A stretch of DNA of 64,000 nucleotides from Rhodococcoides kyotonense (GCF_900188125.1 NZ_FZOW01000001.1:555720-619719), one strand, 5' to 3'; shown: positions 42,610 through 52,308, counted from the stretch's first letter. The notes: generated by a model from the sequence alone, not told the origin. Numbers and translations are program-made.

Positions 42610-43847
42610 CAGCGTTGTCCTCCCCGAGCTCCTACGCTCGCCAGTCCCGCAGCGCGGGCACGTTCTATCACCTGCGGCAACGCTGCCAGAAGTTGATCCA
42701 CATCTCGGTCCGACGATCCCGCTCCGAGCGAGAAACGCAACGATCCGCGCGCTGTCACCGGGTCGGCACCCATGGCGATCAGCACGTGACTCGCACGAGC
42801 AACGCCCGCGGTGCATGCCGATCCGGTCGAACATTCTATCCCGGCCGCGTCGAGCAGCATCAGCAGGGAATCGCCCTCGCACCCGGGGAACGTGAAGTGC
42901 GCGATGCTCTCGAGTGCGCCGTCACCGCGGGCGCCGTTGACGATCACGTCGGGATCGAGGGCACGCACTCCGTCGACGAGTCGGTCCCGCAGCCGCGTCA
43001 GATCCGCGTGGCGCACGCTTCGGTGCTCGACGACGTCGGTCAACGCCGCCGCCATCGCGACGACGGAGGCCGTGTCGTGCGTCCCGGACCGGACGTCGCG
43101 CTCGTGCCCTCCACCGTGCAGCAACGGCACACACGGCACGCTGCGGCCGAGCAACAGGGCTCCGACGCCCTGCGGACCGCCGAATTTGTGTGCCGCGATG
43201 CTCAGTGCCGACAGGCCGCTCGCGGCGAAGTCGACGGCAAGATGTGGGACGGCCTGGATGGCGTCGCTGTGCATCGGAATGTCGTACTCTGCCGCGACGG
43301 CTGCGAGCTCGGCGATCGGATTGATCGTCCCGACCTCGTTGTTGGCCCACATGATGGTGATCAGCGCGATCTCGTCGCCGTGCACTGCAAGTTCCGCCCG
43401 CAGAGTGTCGGGATGAACACGTCCCGAGCCGTCGACCGGCAGCCATGTGACGTCGGCGCCCTCGTGAGCAGCGAGCCACTCCACGGCGTCGAGTACCGCG
43501 TGATGTTCCACCGCACTCGCGACAATCCTGGTGCGCGAGCTGTCGGCGTCACGTCGGGCCGCGAAGATGCCCTTGACAGCGAGGTTGTCGCTCTCGGTTC
43601 CACCTGAGGTGAAGATCACCTCGGACGGCCGGGCGCCGAGGTTCGCCGCGATCGACTCTCGCGCTTCTTCCACGCGGCGACGGGCAGCACGTCCGGAGCC
43701 GTGCAACGACGACGCGTTGCCGACGGTCGCGAACACGGCCGTCATCGCCTCGATCGCGGCCGGCGACATGGGCGTCGTCGCCGCGTGATCGAGGTAGACC
43801 GGTGCGTAGGCGTCAGGGGAAGCAGCCGAACTGCGGGCAGAAGGCAT
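42609..43847 (-). CDS. iscS: Cysteine desulfurase (IscS/NifS family)
   Basis: 412 residues. PLP enzyme releasing sulphur from cysteine as a persulphide. PLP lysine is Lys221 in [10 protein letters not shown]; catalytic Cys345 is in [20 protein letters not shown] and VEHHAVLDA are typical. It is coupled to mnmA, so tRNA thiolation is the likely main use; a role in Fe-S assembly is also possible. It corresponds to Rv3025c. The 63-bp gap to the upstream acyltransferase shows no terminator. Confidence 0.94.
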   Translation of the reverse strand: MPSARSSAASPDAYAPVYLDHAATTPMSPAAIEAMTAVFATVGNASSLHGSGRAARRRVEEARESIAANLGARPSEVIFTSGGTESDNLAVKGIFAARRDADSSRTRIVASAVEHHAVLDAVEWLAAHEGADVTWLPVDGSGRVHPDTLRAELAVHGDEIALITIMWANNEVGTINPIAELAAVAAEYDIPMHSDAIQAVPHLAVDFAASGLSALSIAAHKFGGPQGVGALLLGRSVPCVPLLHGGGHERDVRSGTHDTASVVAMAAALTDVVEHRSVRHADLTRLRDRLVDGVRALDPDVIVNGARGDGALESIAHFTFPGCEGDSLLMLLDAAGIECSTGSACTAGVARASHVLIAMGADPVTARGSLRFSLGAGSSDRDVDQLLAALPQVIERARAAGLASVGARGGQR

Positions 43848-43910
43848 AACGCTGTTCAGGATAGCCGCTCGGCGCGTCCCGGAAGAACGCGCGACGAACG
43901 AGCCGACGGG

Positions 43911-44822
43911 CTACGAGTGCGGCTGCATGGCCGGGTGCACGACGACGTCGGGCGCGATGACACCGTGCAGTTCGGTCCGGTCCTTCTCGTCTGCGCGTAC
44001 CGATGCTTCGCATCGTCGGGCGAGGTCACGACGGTCGTTCCCGGGTGGCACGGGCGCCACGAGGCCGACCTCGGCGACGATGCCCTTCAGCCGAAGGATG
44101 CGTGAGATGGACTGCCCGATCGTCTCCTCGCCGACGAAACATGTCGCCGTCGTCGGCTCTCGTGACGTGTCGACGTACCGCAGCTGTACCGGCTGGACCC
44201 ATGTCTCGGTGTCGACTGCCGCCTGGAACATGGCAGGCCGGAACGATCCGTATGCGCGTCCGCACCACGTCGTGGCCTCGGGGAACGCGACCACCGTGCC
44301 GCCGGAACGCAACCGGTCCGCGACCTGTTCGACGGTCCCCGGCAGTGCGCGCAGATTCCGCCGATGAATCGGCAGCACCTTCATCGCGCGGGCGAGAACA
44401 CCCAGGACAGGCCAGTCGATCAGATCACCGCGCGCCACGAACGTCGCCGGACGCAGAGCGGTGAGCACGAGAACGTCCGTCCACGACACGTGACCGGCGA
44501 CGACGAGGGCACCGCCGTCCGTACGGGACTTCTCTCGATCGGAACGCCGGTCGTCGACCTGCAGACCGATACCGAGGGCGAAGAGCAGCATTCGCGCACC
44601 GAATCGCGTCACGCGACGCCTCGCATGGGGTGAGGCGATACCGACGACGATCAGGATCGGCAGCAGCGCAAGCGCCGCGACGGCGAGAACCATGCGTGCC
44701 AGGGCGACGACCGTTCCGACGACCTGGTTGTCGCGGCCAATGCAGCCGTCGCCGCAGGGACTCGACGGCATCCACGCGTGGTCGACAGTGGGTTCGACGA
44801 CGACAGGAGCATGCCGCGTCAT
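43911..44822 (-). CDS. PlsC/OlsA-like 1-acyl-acceptor acyltransferase
   Basis: 303 residues. One or two N-terminal spans (VVGTVVALARMVLAVAALAL) and the acyltransferase motif GHVSWTDVLV (His111-x4-Asp116) with FPEATTW as the third block. It adds an acyl chain to lysophosphatidate or to a lyso-ornithine-lipid type acceptor. ATG overlaps the GNAT stop by four bases. The GNAT-PlsC pair has the olsB-olsA order. Confidence 0.85.
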   Translation of the reverse strand: MTRHAPVVVEPTVDHAWMPSSPCGDGCIGRDNQVVGTVVALARMVLAVAALALLPILIVVGIASPHARRRVTRFGARMLLFALGIGLQVDDRRSDREKSRTDGGALVVAGHVSWTDVLVLTALRPATFVARGDLIDWPVLGVLARAMKVLPIHRRNLRALPGTVEQVADRLRSGGTVVAFPEATTWCGRAYGSFRPAMFQAAVDTETWVQPVQLRYVDTSREPTTATCFVGEETIGQSISRILRLKGIVAEVGLVAPVPPGNDRRDLARRCEASVRADEKDRTELHGVIAPDVVVHPAMQPHS

Positions 44823-45643
44823 CGCCGGACCTGCGATTCGTACGTCGCGGCTGCACTTCGAAGTCTGTCCAGGTAGCGAGTGTTGGCTTCGTGCAGCCCC
44901 AGCAGCGCGACGAAGTCGGCGACGCCGAATGCGGCATCGTGGGCAGGTTCGCCGCACACGGTCGCGCCGAGGCGAAGATATCCACGCAGCAACGGCGGCA
45001 TGGTCGGGCGTGCGGGCGCTTCGATGTCGTCGAGGGTCCGCCCGTCGACGACCACAGGGTTGTACGGGATCGCACGGCGATCGGTCGGCGAGCCGTGTTT
45101 GGCAAGAAGAAGGTCGCGCACACCGCGGACGTTGACGCCCGGCGCTTCCGAAGGCGAGGCCTGCATCGGCACGGACACGCAGCCCATGACCCATTCGAGG
45201 CCCGTCACTTCGAGGTACTGCAGGATTCCGGACCACATGAGACCGAGCACCGAGCCGGACCGGTGGTCGGGGTGAACGACCGCTCGGCCCATCTCGACGA
45301 CGCGTGACGACGCGGGGTCGAGCGCTGAGAGGTCGAATTCCGTTGCGGTGTAGTAGCCGCCGGCCGCGACGGCGGCGTCGGGTGGAAGCATGCGGTAGCA
45401 CCCGACGAAATCGTCGGTCTCGTTGTCGCGCACCAGAAGGTGGTCGCAGAATTCGTCGAATCGATCGGCGTCGAGGCCGTTCGTGTCGGCCGGGATCTCG
45501 AATCCCGGTTCGGAGGCGAACACGTCGTAGCGGAGCCGCTGCGCGGCCTCCCTGTGGCACCGGTCCGTGGACAGCACCAGCGAATATTTCTCAGCGGCGA
45601 CAACGGAACTCGCGTCGCGGGGGGTCATGACTGAAGTGGTCAT
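44819..45643 (-). CDS. GNAT acyltransferase of the OlsB/hemolysin-like type
   Basis: 274 residues. An Acetyltransf_5 domain: RLRYDVFASEPGFE, YYTATEFDLSAL, VEMGRAVVHPDHRSG. Proteins of this type include OlsB, which N-acylates ornithine with an acyl-ACP, and the mycobacterial Rv3027c. Coupled by four bases to a PlsC-type gene, which suggests a two-step acylation making a lyso-lipid and then a diacyl aminolipid. No product is proven. The start is ATG 45643; ATG 45628 is possible. Confidence 0.8.
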   Translation of the reverse strand: MTTSVMTPRDASSVVAAEKYSLVLSTDRCHREAAQRLRYDVFASEPGFEIPADTNGLDADRFDEFCDHLLVRDNETDDFVGCYRMLPPDAAVAAGGYYTATEFDLSALDPASSRVVEMGRAVVHPDHRSGSVLGLMWSGILQYLEVTGLEWVMGCVSVPMQASPSEAPGVNVRGVRDLLLAKHGSPTDRRAIPYNPVVVDGRTLDDIEAPARPTMPPLLRGYLRLGATVCGEPAHDAAFGVADFVALLGLHEANTRYLDRLRSAAATYESQVRR

Positions 45644-45733
45644 GATGGTGTGTCTAACGAGCCAGTACGGCGTCAGCGCATCACCTGGGTAACGTGTCCG
45701 AACACGTTGCGTGAACTGCTGTGACAACGAGGA

Positions 45734-45764
45734 AGGCCCCCGTACCGAGCGGGTACGGGGGCCT
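45734..45764. terminator. GC-rich hairpin at the end of etfBA
   Basis: Arms AGGCCCCCGTACC and GGTACGGGGGCCT with a 5-base loop, 15 bp beyond the etfA stop. No U-run follows on the minus strand, so it may be a non-canonical terminator typical of actinobacteria. Confidence 0.72.
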
Positions 45765-45778
45765 GTCGGGCACCTGAA

Positions 45779-46735
45779 TCAGCCCTTGTGCTTCTTCACT
45801 GCCTCGGTCAGCTGCGGAGCGACGTTGAACAGGTCACCCACGACACCGAAATCGGCGATCTCGAAGATCGGTGCTTCTTCGTCCTTGTTGACCGCGATGA
45901 TGGTCTTCGAGGTCTGCATGCCTGCACGGTGCTGGATGGCACCGGAGATGCCGAGCGCGATGTACAGCTGCGGCGAGACGGTCTTACCAGTCTGACCGAC
46001 CTGGAACTGGCCCGGGTAGTAGCCCGAGTCGACGGCTGCACGCGACGCACCGACAGCAGCACCGAGCGAATCGGCGAGCTCTTCGACGACGCTGAACTTG
46101 TCCGCGCTGCCGACGCCACGTCCACCGGAGACGACGACGGTGGCCTCGGTCAGCTCGGGACGATCGCCACCGACGATCGGATCACGCGAGGTGACCTTGG
46201 TGACGCCCTCGTCCTGCGCGGGAACCTCGACCGACTCGCGGGTGCCTGCGCCTGCCTTCGGCTCGGCCTCGATGGCACCGGGGCGTACCGAGATGACGGG
46301 CACGTCACCGTTGGCCTTGGCCTCGACGGTGAATGCACCACCGAAGATGGAGTAGACGGCGCTGCCGTCGCCGTTGACCGCGATGACGTCGGAATGCAGA
46401 CCCGAGCCGAGACGTGCGGCCAGACGACCTGCGACCTCTTTGCCCTCGGTGCTCGACGCCGTGATGACCGCTGCAGGCCCGACGGATTCCGCCAGTGCCG
46501 ACAGCACGTCGATCTTCGGGGTCAGGAGAAAACCGTCGATGTCGTCGGACTCGGCGGCGTAGATCTTCTCGGCACCGGCCTCGGTCAGAGCGTCGGCGAG
46601 CTTGTCGGTGGTGCCGGCCGGGCCGGTCACGACTGCCGACGGCTCACCGAGAGCGCGTGCTGCGGTGATGAGTTCGAGGCTGACCTTCTTCAGGGCACCC
46701 TCGGCGTGCTCGACGAGCACAAGTACTTCTGCCAT
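45779..46735 (-). CDS. etfA: Electron transfer flavoprotein alpha subunit
   Basis: 318 residues. FAD-binding subunit of the ETF that takes electrons from acyl-CoA dehydrogenases. The C-terminal FAD motif ([38 protein letters not shown]) is intact. GAGGAG lies about 9 bases before ATG 46735. Encoded after etfB with 46 bp between. Confidence 0.97.
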   Translation of the reverse strand: MAEVLVLVEHAEGALKKVSLELITAARALGEPSAVVTGPAGTTDKLADALTEAGAEKIYAAESDDIDGFLLTPKIDVLSALAESVGPAAVITASSTEGKEVAGRLAARLGSGLHSDVIAVNGDGSAVYSIFGGAFTVEAKANGDVPVISVRPGAIEAEPKAGAGTRESVEVPAQDEGVTKVTSRDPIVGGDRPELTEATVVVSGGRGVGSADKFSVVEELADSLGAAVGASRAAVDSGYYPGQFQVGQTGKTVSPQLYIALGISGAIQHRAGMQTSKTIIAVNKDEEAPIFEIADFGVVGDLFNVAPQLTEAVKKHKG

Positions 46736-46781
46736 TTCTTTAGCTCCTCTTGTGATCTGCGCTGTACGAAGGGGTGGGCGA

Positions 46782-47582
46782 TCAGATGATCTTCTGGCCG
46801 ACGAGGTAGGAGGCGACCTTGTCGCCGCCGTCGCCTTCGTCGGTGACGCGCTCACCAGCAGTCTTGGGAGGCTTCGGGGTCGACGACGTGACCGTCGTGC
46901 CTGCGTTCTCCACACCCACGGTCTCGGCTTCGACGCCGATGTCCGCGAGAGTCAGCGTCTGGACCGTCTTCTTCTTCGCCGCCATGATGCCCTTGAAGGA
47001 CGGGAAGCGAGGCTCGTTGATCTTCTCGGTGACGCTGACGATCGCGGGCAGCGTGGCCTCGAGGCCGAAGATGCCCTCGTCGGTCTCGCGCTCACCGGAC
47101 ACGGTGTCGCCGTCGACGGCCAGCTTGCGCAGCTGGGTCAGCTGCGGGATGCCGAGGTATTCGGCGATGATCGCGGGAACGGCGCCGGTACGTCCGTCGG
47201 TCGCCTCGTTGCCCGCGATGATCAGCTCGGTGGCCTCGCCGTTCTCGAACTCGATCTGGCCGAGGGCCGCAGCGAGAGCCCACGCGGTCTGGATCGCGTC
47301 GGAGCCGTGCAGGGCCGGGTCGTTGAGGTGGACGGCGCTGTCGGCGCCCATGGAGAGGGCCTTGCGGATGGCGTCGGTAGCGCGGTCGGGGCCTGCGGAC
47401 AGAACCTTGACCTCACCGCCCTTGGACTCCTTGATGAGCAGTGCTTCCTCGACCGCGCGCTCGTTGATCTCGTCGAGCACAGCGTCGGCGGCTTCTCGAT
47501 CGAGGGTGAAGTCACCGTCGGTCAGCTTGCGCTCGGACCATGTGTCGGGAACCTGCTTGATCAAAACGACGATGTTCGTCAT
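46782..47582 (-). CDS. etfB: Electron transfer flavoprotein beta subunit
   Basis: 266 residues. AMP-binding subunit of the ETF heterodimer. MTNIVVLIKQVPDTWSE opens the protein, and DGRTGAVPAIIAEYLGIPQL followed by the recognition-loop region are typical. Ends near DKVASYLVGQKII. AGGAGG-type site precedes ATG 47582. A GTTACC/GGTAAC palindrome about 100 bp upstream is a candidate operator. Confidence 0.97.
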   Translation of the reverse strand: MTNIVVLIKQVPDTWSERKLTDGDFTLDREAADAVLDEINERAVEEALLIKESKGGEVKVLSAGPDRATDAIRKALSMGADSAVHLNDPALHGSDAIQTAWALAAALGQIEFENGEATELIIAGNEATDGRTGAVPAIIAEYLGIPQLTQLRKLAVDGDTVSGERETDEGIFGLEATLPAIVSVTEKINEPRFPSFKGIMAAKKKTVQTLTLADIGVEAETVGVENAGTTVTSSTPKPPKTAGERVTDEGDGGDKVASYLVGQKII

Positions 47583-47679
47583 GGGTCTGCGTCGACCTCC
47601 TGGTCATGTTCCGCTGATTCGAATGTCACATATGGGTTCTTGCAGTTCTAGGACCTGGCCGTAGATTACCCCAAGTCTA

Positions 47680-47695
47680 GTTACCGGTGGGTAAC
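47680..47695. promoter_or_regulatory. GTTACC-N4-GGTAAC operator-like palindrome
   Basis: Six-base arms GTTACC (47680-47685) and GGTAAC (47690-47695) in the 210-bp spacer between etfB and the divergent methyltransferase. The layout fits a TetR-type regulator site, perhaps linking etfBA to fatty-acid control. No regulator is identified. Confidence 0.4.
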
Positions 47696-47779
47696 TTACC
47701 GCGTTTCCCGACTGACCATACATCCGAGGTGCCCACGCCAGGGACCGCCCGCGACTGTTCTACCGGGCAGTAGAGGCAC

Positions 47780-47785
47780 TACCCT
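47780..47785 (+). promoter_or_regulatory. -10 box of the methylglucose-polysaccharide cluster
   Basis: TACCCT, 7 bases before the GTG of the methyltransferase, the same spacing as at the ilvB leader and doxX. Indicates a leaderless transcript for the three-gene operon. Confidence 0.6.
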
Positions 47786-47792
47786 CTCGTCG

Positions 47793-48587
47793 GTGAGCGA
47801 TTCATCGAACGCAGCCAACGCCGTGGACACGGCACCCGAACCGCTGCCCCTCACCGGGGAGCGCACGGTGCCGGGCATCGCCGAGGAGAACTACTGGTTC
47901 CGTCGGCACGAGGTCGTCTACGAGCACCTGCTGACGCGGTGCACCGGGAAGGTGATTCTCGAGGCCGGATCGGGAGAGGGCTACGGCGCCGACATGATCG
48001 CGAATGTCGCGACGACCGTCGTCGGGCTCGACTACGACGCCTCGGCGGCCACGCACGTCTCGGTTCGCTACCCGCGCGTGAAGATGTTGCGCGGCAATCT
48101 CGCTCAGCTTCCCTTCGCCGACGATTCGGTGGACGTCGTCGTCAATTTTCAGGTCATCGAGCACCTGTGGGATCAGGCTCAGTTCCTCGCCGAGTGCTAC
48201 CGCGTGCTGACGCCCGGAGGCCTGCTGCTGATCAGCACGCCGAACCGGATCACGTTCTCCCCCGGCCGTGACACCCCGCTCAACCCGTTCCACACACGTG
48301 AACTCGCCGCGTCCGAACTGACCGAACTGCTCGAAGAGGCACAGTTCGGCGTCGAGACCATGACGGGCGTGCACCACGGCCAGGTCCTGCGCGACCTGGA
48401 CGTCAAGCACGGTGGCTCGTTCATCGACGCTCAGATTGAGCGCGCTCTCGCAGGTCGACCGTGGCCTGCCGACCTGACGGCCGACGTCGCCGCGATCCGG
48501 TCGTCGGACTTCGACATCCAGGAAGCGGACATCGATGCCAGCCTCGACCTCGTGGCGATCGCGGTCAAGCCTGCGGTGACCGAGTGA
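47793..48587 (+). CDS. SAM-dependent methyltransferase (Rv3030-like)
   Basis: 264-residue class I methyltransferase. SAM motif I is ILEAGSGEGYGADMIA, the acidic loop is VVGLDYD, and FQVIEHLWDQAQFL is the methyltransferase_11 motif IV region. Rv3030 in mycobacteria lies in the methylglucose lipopolysaccharide (MGLP) cluster and methylates its glucan; the same role is probable here. The GTG start is leaderless. The stop overlaps the GH57 start by four bases (GTGA). Confidence 0.88.
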   Translation: MSDSSNAANAVDTAPEPLPLTGERTVPGIAEENYWFRRHEVVYEHLLTRCTGKVILEAGSGEGYGADMIANVATTVVGLDYDASAATHVSVRYPRVKMLRGNLAQLPFADDSVDVVVNFQVIEHLWDQAQFLAECYRVLTPGGLLLISTPNRITFSPGRDTPLNPFHTRELAASELTELLEEAQFGVETMTGVHHGQVLRDLDVKHGGSFIDAQIERALAGRPWPADLTADVAAIRSSDFDIQEADIDASLDLVAIAVKPAVTE

Positions 48588-50083
48588 CCGAACCAGGAAT
48601 GTTCGCCCTGGTCTTGCACTCCCACCTTCCGTGGCTGGCCAATCACGGAAGGTGGCCCGTCGGCGAGGAATGGCTCTACCAGTCCTGGGCCGGGTCGTAC
48701 CTCCCTCTCACGGACATGCTGGGCCGACTGGCCGACGAGGGCAGAACCAACCTGATCTCGCTCGGCATCACGCCCGTTCTCGCGGCGCAGCTCGACGACC
48801 CCCATTGCCTGTCCGGAATGCATCACTGGCTCGGAAATTGGCAACTACGCGCCCACGAGGCCACCGACCGCGCGTTGTCGACGCGCGAACACCACGCCGC
48901 GTCGGCGGCTCTCGAGACCTTCGAAACCCGGTGGCGCCACGGCGGTTCCGCCGTCATCCGTCGCCTCGTCGACGCCGGAACGATCGAGCTCCTCGGCGGG
49001 CCGTTGGCACATCCGTTCCAACCGCTGCTCGACGACCGATTGCGCGAATTCTCACTGTCCGAAGGGCTTTCGGACGCACACAGTCGCTGGGGTTCGCGGC
49101 CGAACGGGATCTGGGCGCCCGAGTGCGCATACGCCCCCGGAATGGAAATCGGTTACGCCGCAGCAGGTGTCACCCACTTCATGGTCGACGGCCCCGCACT
49201 CCGCGGCGACACGACGCTCGGACGGCCCGTGCGTGATTCCGACGTCGTCGCGTTCGGTCGTGACCTGACGGTGAGTTACCGAGTGTGGTCGCCGAAGTCG
49301 GGATATCCGGGCCACGCCGCATACCGCGACTTCCACACCTACGACCATGCGACGGGCCTCAAACACGCTCGCGTGACGGGCCGGACGGTCGATTCCGCCG
49401 ACAAGGAACCGTACGATCCCGACCGCGCGTCCGCAGCCATCGACAAGCACGTCGCCGACTTCGTCGACTCGGTACGACGACGCCTCCGCGAGGAGTCCAG
49501 CAGAATCGGACGCGATGCCCTGGTCGTCGCGGCATTCGACACCGAACTGTTCGGCCACTGGTGGTTCGAAGGCCCTGTCTGGCTCGAACGGGTGCTTCGC
49601 GCCTTACCAGAAGCTGGAATCGACGTCGGTACGCTCGACGACGCCCGAGCCCGCGGTTACGTCGGCGCGGCCGTCGATCTGCAGGAATCCTCGTGGGGTT
49701 CGGGAAAGGACTGGCGTGTCTGGGCCGGCGACGCTGTCTCCGATCTCGTCGCCCTCAACGCCGAAGTCTCCGCGCTGGCACTCGATACGATCGACAAGAA
49801 TTCCCAGCGCGCGCCGGGCACACCCGAATTGCGTAACCGGGTGAACGACCAGATTCTGCGTGAGACACTGATGGCACTGGCAAGCGACTGGGCATTCATG
49901 GTCAGCAAGAATTCGGCGGCAGGGTACGCCCGCGATCGTGCGCACGTACACGCGCATGCACTACGGGAGATCGCCGACGCGGTCGCCCGGGGACACGAGG
50001 ACAAGGCTGCAGCCCTTGCTGCACAGTGGAATCGGGCCGACGGCTTGTTCCCCGGCCTCGACGCCAGACGCCTGAGACCGTGA
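48584..50083 (+). CDS. GH57 alpha-glucan branching-type enzyme (Rv3031-like)
   Basis: 499 residues. GH57 fold with catalytic Glu180 (WAPECAY) and Asp319 (AAFDTELFGHWW) and the N-terminal LVLHSHLPW motif. By homology to Rv3031 it introduces or edits alpha-1,4/1,6 linkages in MGLP-type polysaccharide in the cytoplasm. Start GTG 48584 overlaps the previous stop. A glycosyltransferase follows after 20 bp. Confidence 0.9.
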   Translation: MTEPGMFALVLHSHLPWLANHGRWPVGEEWLYQSWAGSYLPLTDMLGRLADEGRTNLISLGITPVLAAQLDDPHCLSGMHHWLGNWQLRAHEATDRALSTREHHAASAALETFETRWRHGGSAVIRRLVDAGTIELLGGPLAHPFQPLLDDRLREFSLSEGLSDAHSRWGSRPNGIWAPECAYAPGMEIGYAAAGVTHFMVDGPALRGDTTLGRPVRDSDVVAFGRDLTVSYRVWSPKSGYPGHAAYRDFHTYDHATGLKHARVTGRTVDSADKEPYDPDRASAAIDKHVADFVDSVRRRLREESSRIGRDALVVAAFDTELFGHWWFEGPVWLERVLRALPEAGIDVGTLDDARARGYVGAAVDLQESSWGSGKDWRVWAGDAVSDLVALNAEVSALALDTIDKNSQRAPGTPELRNRVNDQILRETLMALASDWAFMVSKNSAAGYARDRAHVHAHALREIADAVARGHEDKAAALAAQWNRADGLFPGLDARRLRP

Positions 50084-50103
50084 GAAGAAGGGGGGGCCGG
50101 CAA

Positions 50104-51351
50104 GTGAAGATCCTGATGGTGTCGTGGGAGTACCCACCCGTCGTCGTCGGCGGGTTGGGCAGGCACGTCCACCATCTCGCCACCGAGCTCGTGCGCGGCG
50201 GTCACGAGGTCGTGGTGCTGTCGCGTCGCCCCACCGGCACGGATGCGGCGACGCATCCGACCCACCACCGCATCGAGGACGGCGTCCTGGTCGTCGCCGT
50301 CGCCGAGGATCCCGCACACTTCGTGTTCGGCGAGGACATGGTCGCGTGGACCCTGGCGATGGGACACGCCATGGTGCGTGCGGGCATCGCGCTCGGCAAG
50401 CCCGGTCTCGGCGACGGCTGGCAGCCTGACGTCGTTCACGCGCACGACTGGCTCGTGGCACACCCGTCGATCGCACTGGCCGAACACTACGACGTTCCGT
50501 TGGTGTCGACGATCCACGCGACCGAGGCCGGACGTCACAGCGGATGGATCTCGGGTCCGATCAATCGACAGGTTCACTCCATCGAATGGTGGTTGGCGAA
50601 CGACTCCGACGCCGTCATCACGTGTTCGGCATCGATGAAGGACGAAGTCTCGAGACTGTTCGACGTCAAGGACGCCGCTGTCACCGTCATCAGAAACGGC
50701 ATCGATATCGGGACATGGAATTTTCGCCGTCGGGAACCACGGTCCGAGCCGGCGAAACTGCTCTATGTCGGCAGGCTCGAATACGAGAAGGGGATCCAGG
50801 ACGCCATCGCGGCACTCCCCCGGATCCGCCGCAGTCACCCAGGCACGACTCTCCACATCGCCGGTGAGGGAACACAATTCGCGTGGCTCGCCGGGCTGGC
50901 CCGCACACATCGCGTCGCACGCGCGGTATCGTTCCTCGGCTCGCTCGATCACACCGAGCTACTGGGCTGGCTGCACGGCGCCGATGCGATCGTATTGCCT
51001 TCACGCTACGAACCTTTCGGCATCATCGCACTCGAAGCGGCGGCCGCGGGCACTCCCCTCGTCGCATCCACCGCAGGCGGGCTCGGTGAGGCAATCGTCG
51101 ACGGCAATACCGGCCTGTCGTTCGAACCCGGTGACGTCGCCGGACTCGCGACGGCTGTCCGATCCGTTCTCGACAACGTCGACAAGGCGCAGGAACGCGC
51201 CGACGCCGCACGAGCTCGGCTCACCGTCGATTTCGACTGGAAACACGTCGCGCAGGCAACAGCACAGGTCTACCTCGGAGCCAAGCGCAAAGTGCGATAT
51301 CCACTCGGCCGGCCGACCATCGTCGAACGCGCTCTACCCGAACGAGGCTGA
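50104..51351 (+). CDS. GT4-family glucosyltransferase (Rv3032-like)
   Basis: 415 residues. GT-B fold: N-terminal MVSWEYPPVVVGGLGRHV (glycogen-synthase-like), DVVHAHDWLV, and C-terminal PSRYEPFGIIALEAA with the EX7E motif. Rv3032 elongates the alpha-1,4-glucan of MGLP and contributes to glycogen. GTG 50104 has an AAGGGGGG site. Its end overlaps the convergent acyltransferase by 18 bp. Confidence 0.9.
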   Translation: MKILMVSWEYPPVVVGGLGRHVHHLATELVRGGHEVVVLSRRPTGTDAATHPTHHRIEDGVLVVAVAEDPAHFVFGEDMVAWTLAMGHAMVRAGIALGKPGLGDGWQPDVVHAHDWLVAHPSIALAEHYDVPLVSTIHATEAGRHSGWISGPINRQVHSIEWWLANDSDAVITCSASMKDEVSRLFDVKDAAVTVIRNGIDIGTWNFRRREPRSEPAKLLYVGRLEYEKGIQDAIAALPRIRRSHPGTTLHIAGEGTQFAWLAGLARTHRVARAVSFLGSLDHTELLGWLHGADAIVLPSRYEPFGIIALEAAAAGTPLVASTAGGLGEAIVDGNTGLSFEPGDVAGLATAVRSVLDNVDKAQERADAARARLTVDFDWKHVAQATAQVYLGAKRKVRYPLGRPTIVERALPERG

Positions 51352-52110
51352 GTCCCCGCGCGCTGCTTCCGCCGCCCGGAGCGACTTCTTGCGCTCGATG
51401 TCCTCGAGCGCCGCGATGTACTTCGCGCGCTCGGCTGCGCCTGCCTCCCAGTCCGCCTTGCGATTACGCACCACCTTCGCCGGAGCACCCACGGCGATGC
51501 TGTAATCCGGAATGGTGCCCTTCACGACAGCGTGCGCGCCGAGAACGCATCCGCGTCCGATGTTCGTCTCACGCAACACCGTGACCTTCGCGGCAACCCA
51601 GGTGTCGGGCCCGATCCGAACCGGCCCCTTGACGATGCCCTGATCCTTGATCGGTGTCGTCACATCGTCCATGCGATGGTCGAAATCGCAGATGTAGCAC
51701 CAGTCCGCGACCAGAGTCGACGCACCGATCTCGATGTCCAGATACGTGTTGACGACGTTGTCCTTGCCGAACACGACCTTGTCGCCGATCCGCAACGACC
51801 CTTCGTGGCACCTGATGGCATTGCCGTCGCCGATATGAACCCAGCGACCGATCTCGAGCCTCGACAGCTCCGGCGTCGAGTGGATCTCGACGTTCTTGCC
51901 GAGAAACACCATCCCACGCAGAATCACATGCGGATTCGCGGCCTTGAACCGAGCCAGACGGTAGTAGCGCACCAGATACCACGGCGTGTACGCCTTGTTC
52001 TGCAGAACCCACCTCAACGAGTCCACTGTGAGGAACCGTGCCTGATCCTCGTCGCGCCGTCTCGATCCCCGCCAGCGCGAACGCAACGGTGCGTTCCACA
52101 TGCTCGTCAT
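51334..52110 (-). CDS. Left-handed beta-helix (hexapeptide) acyltransferase (Rv3034c-like)
   Basis: 258 residues. About 60 N-terminal residues precede hexapeptide repeats (VRIGPDTWVAAKVTVLRE, NIGRGCVLGAHAVVKGTIP, YSIAVGAPAKVV). These trimeric enzymes transfer acetyl or other short acyl groups from CoA to sugars; Rv3034c, in the same place, is proposed to acylate MGLP. An AAGGTGG site lies before ATG 52110. Convergent with the glycosyltransferase. Confidence 0.86.
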   Translation of the reverse strand: MTSMWNAPLRSRWRGSRRRDEDQARFLTVDSLRWVLQNKAYTPWYLVRYYRLARFKAANPHVILRGMVFLGKNVEIHSTPELSRLEIGRWVHIGDGNAIRCHEGSLRIGDKVVFGKDNVVNTYLDIEIGASTLVADWCYICDFDHRMDDVTTPIKDQGIVKGPVRIGPDTWVAAKVTVLRETNIGRGCVLGAHAVVKGTIPDYSIAVGAPAKVVRNRKADWEAGAAERAKYIAALEDIERKKSLRAAEAARGDSASFG

Positions 52111-52136
52111 ACCGAGCCACCTTAATTGCCTCCTCC

Positions 52137-52198
52137 CGCAGGCTCCACTCCCGTCTTAGATCGGTCATTCCGCAGGCTCCACTCTCGGCTTGGATCGG
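52137..52198 (+). repeat. Two direct repeats of about 28 bp, period 34
   Basis: CGCAGGCTCCACTCCCGTCT-like copies start at 52137 and 52171, sharing CGCAGGCTCCACTC and ending GATCGG. The core also occurs at 37457. It lies in the 198-bp spacer upstream of the acyltransferase and beta-propeller lipoprotein genes, so it may be regulatory or a dispersed repeat. Confidence 0.65.
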
Positions 52199-52308
52199 GC
52201 GGATCGGAGCCGAGCCCCCTCGCCGGGATAGTCTCTTCTGCGACGCGCGTGCCCCCGGCCGCTCCGGCGAACCGCGTGCGACTGACGAAACACGAAGGAG
52301 ATCTCAAG

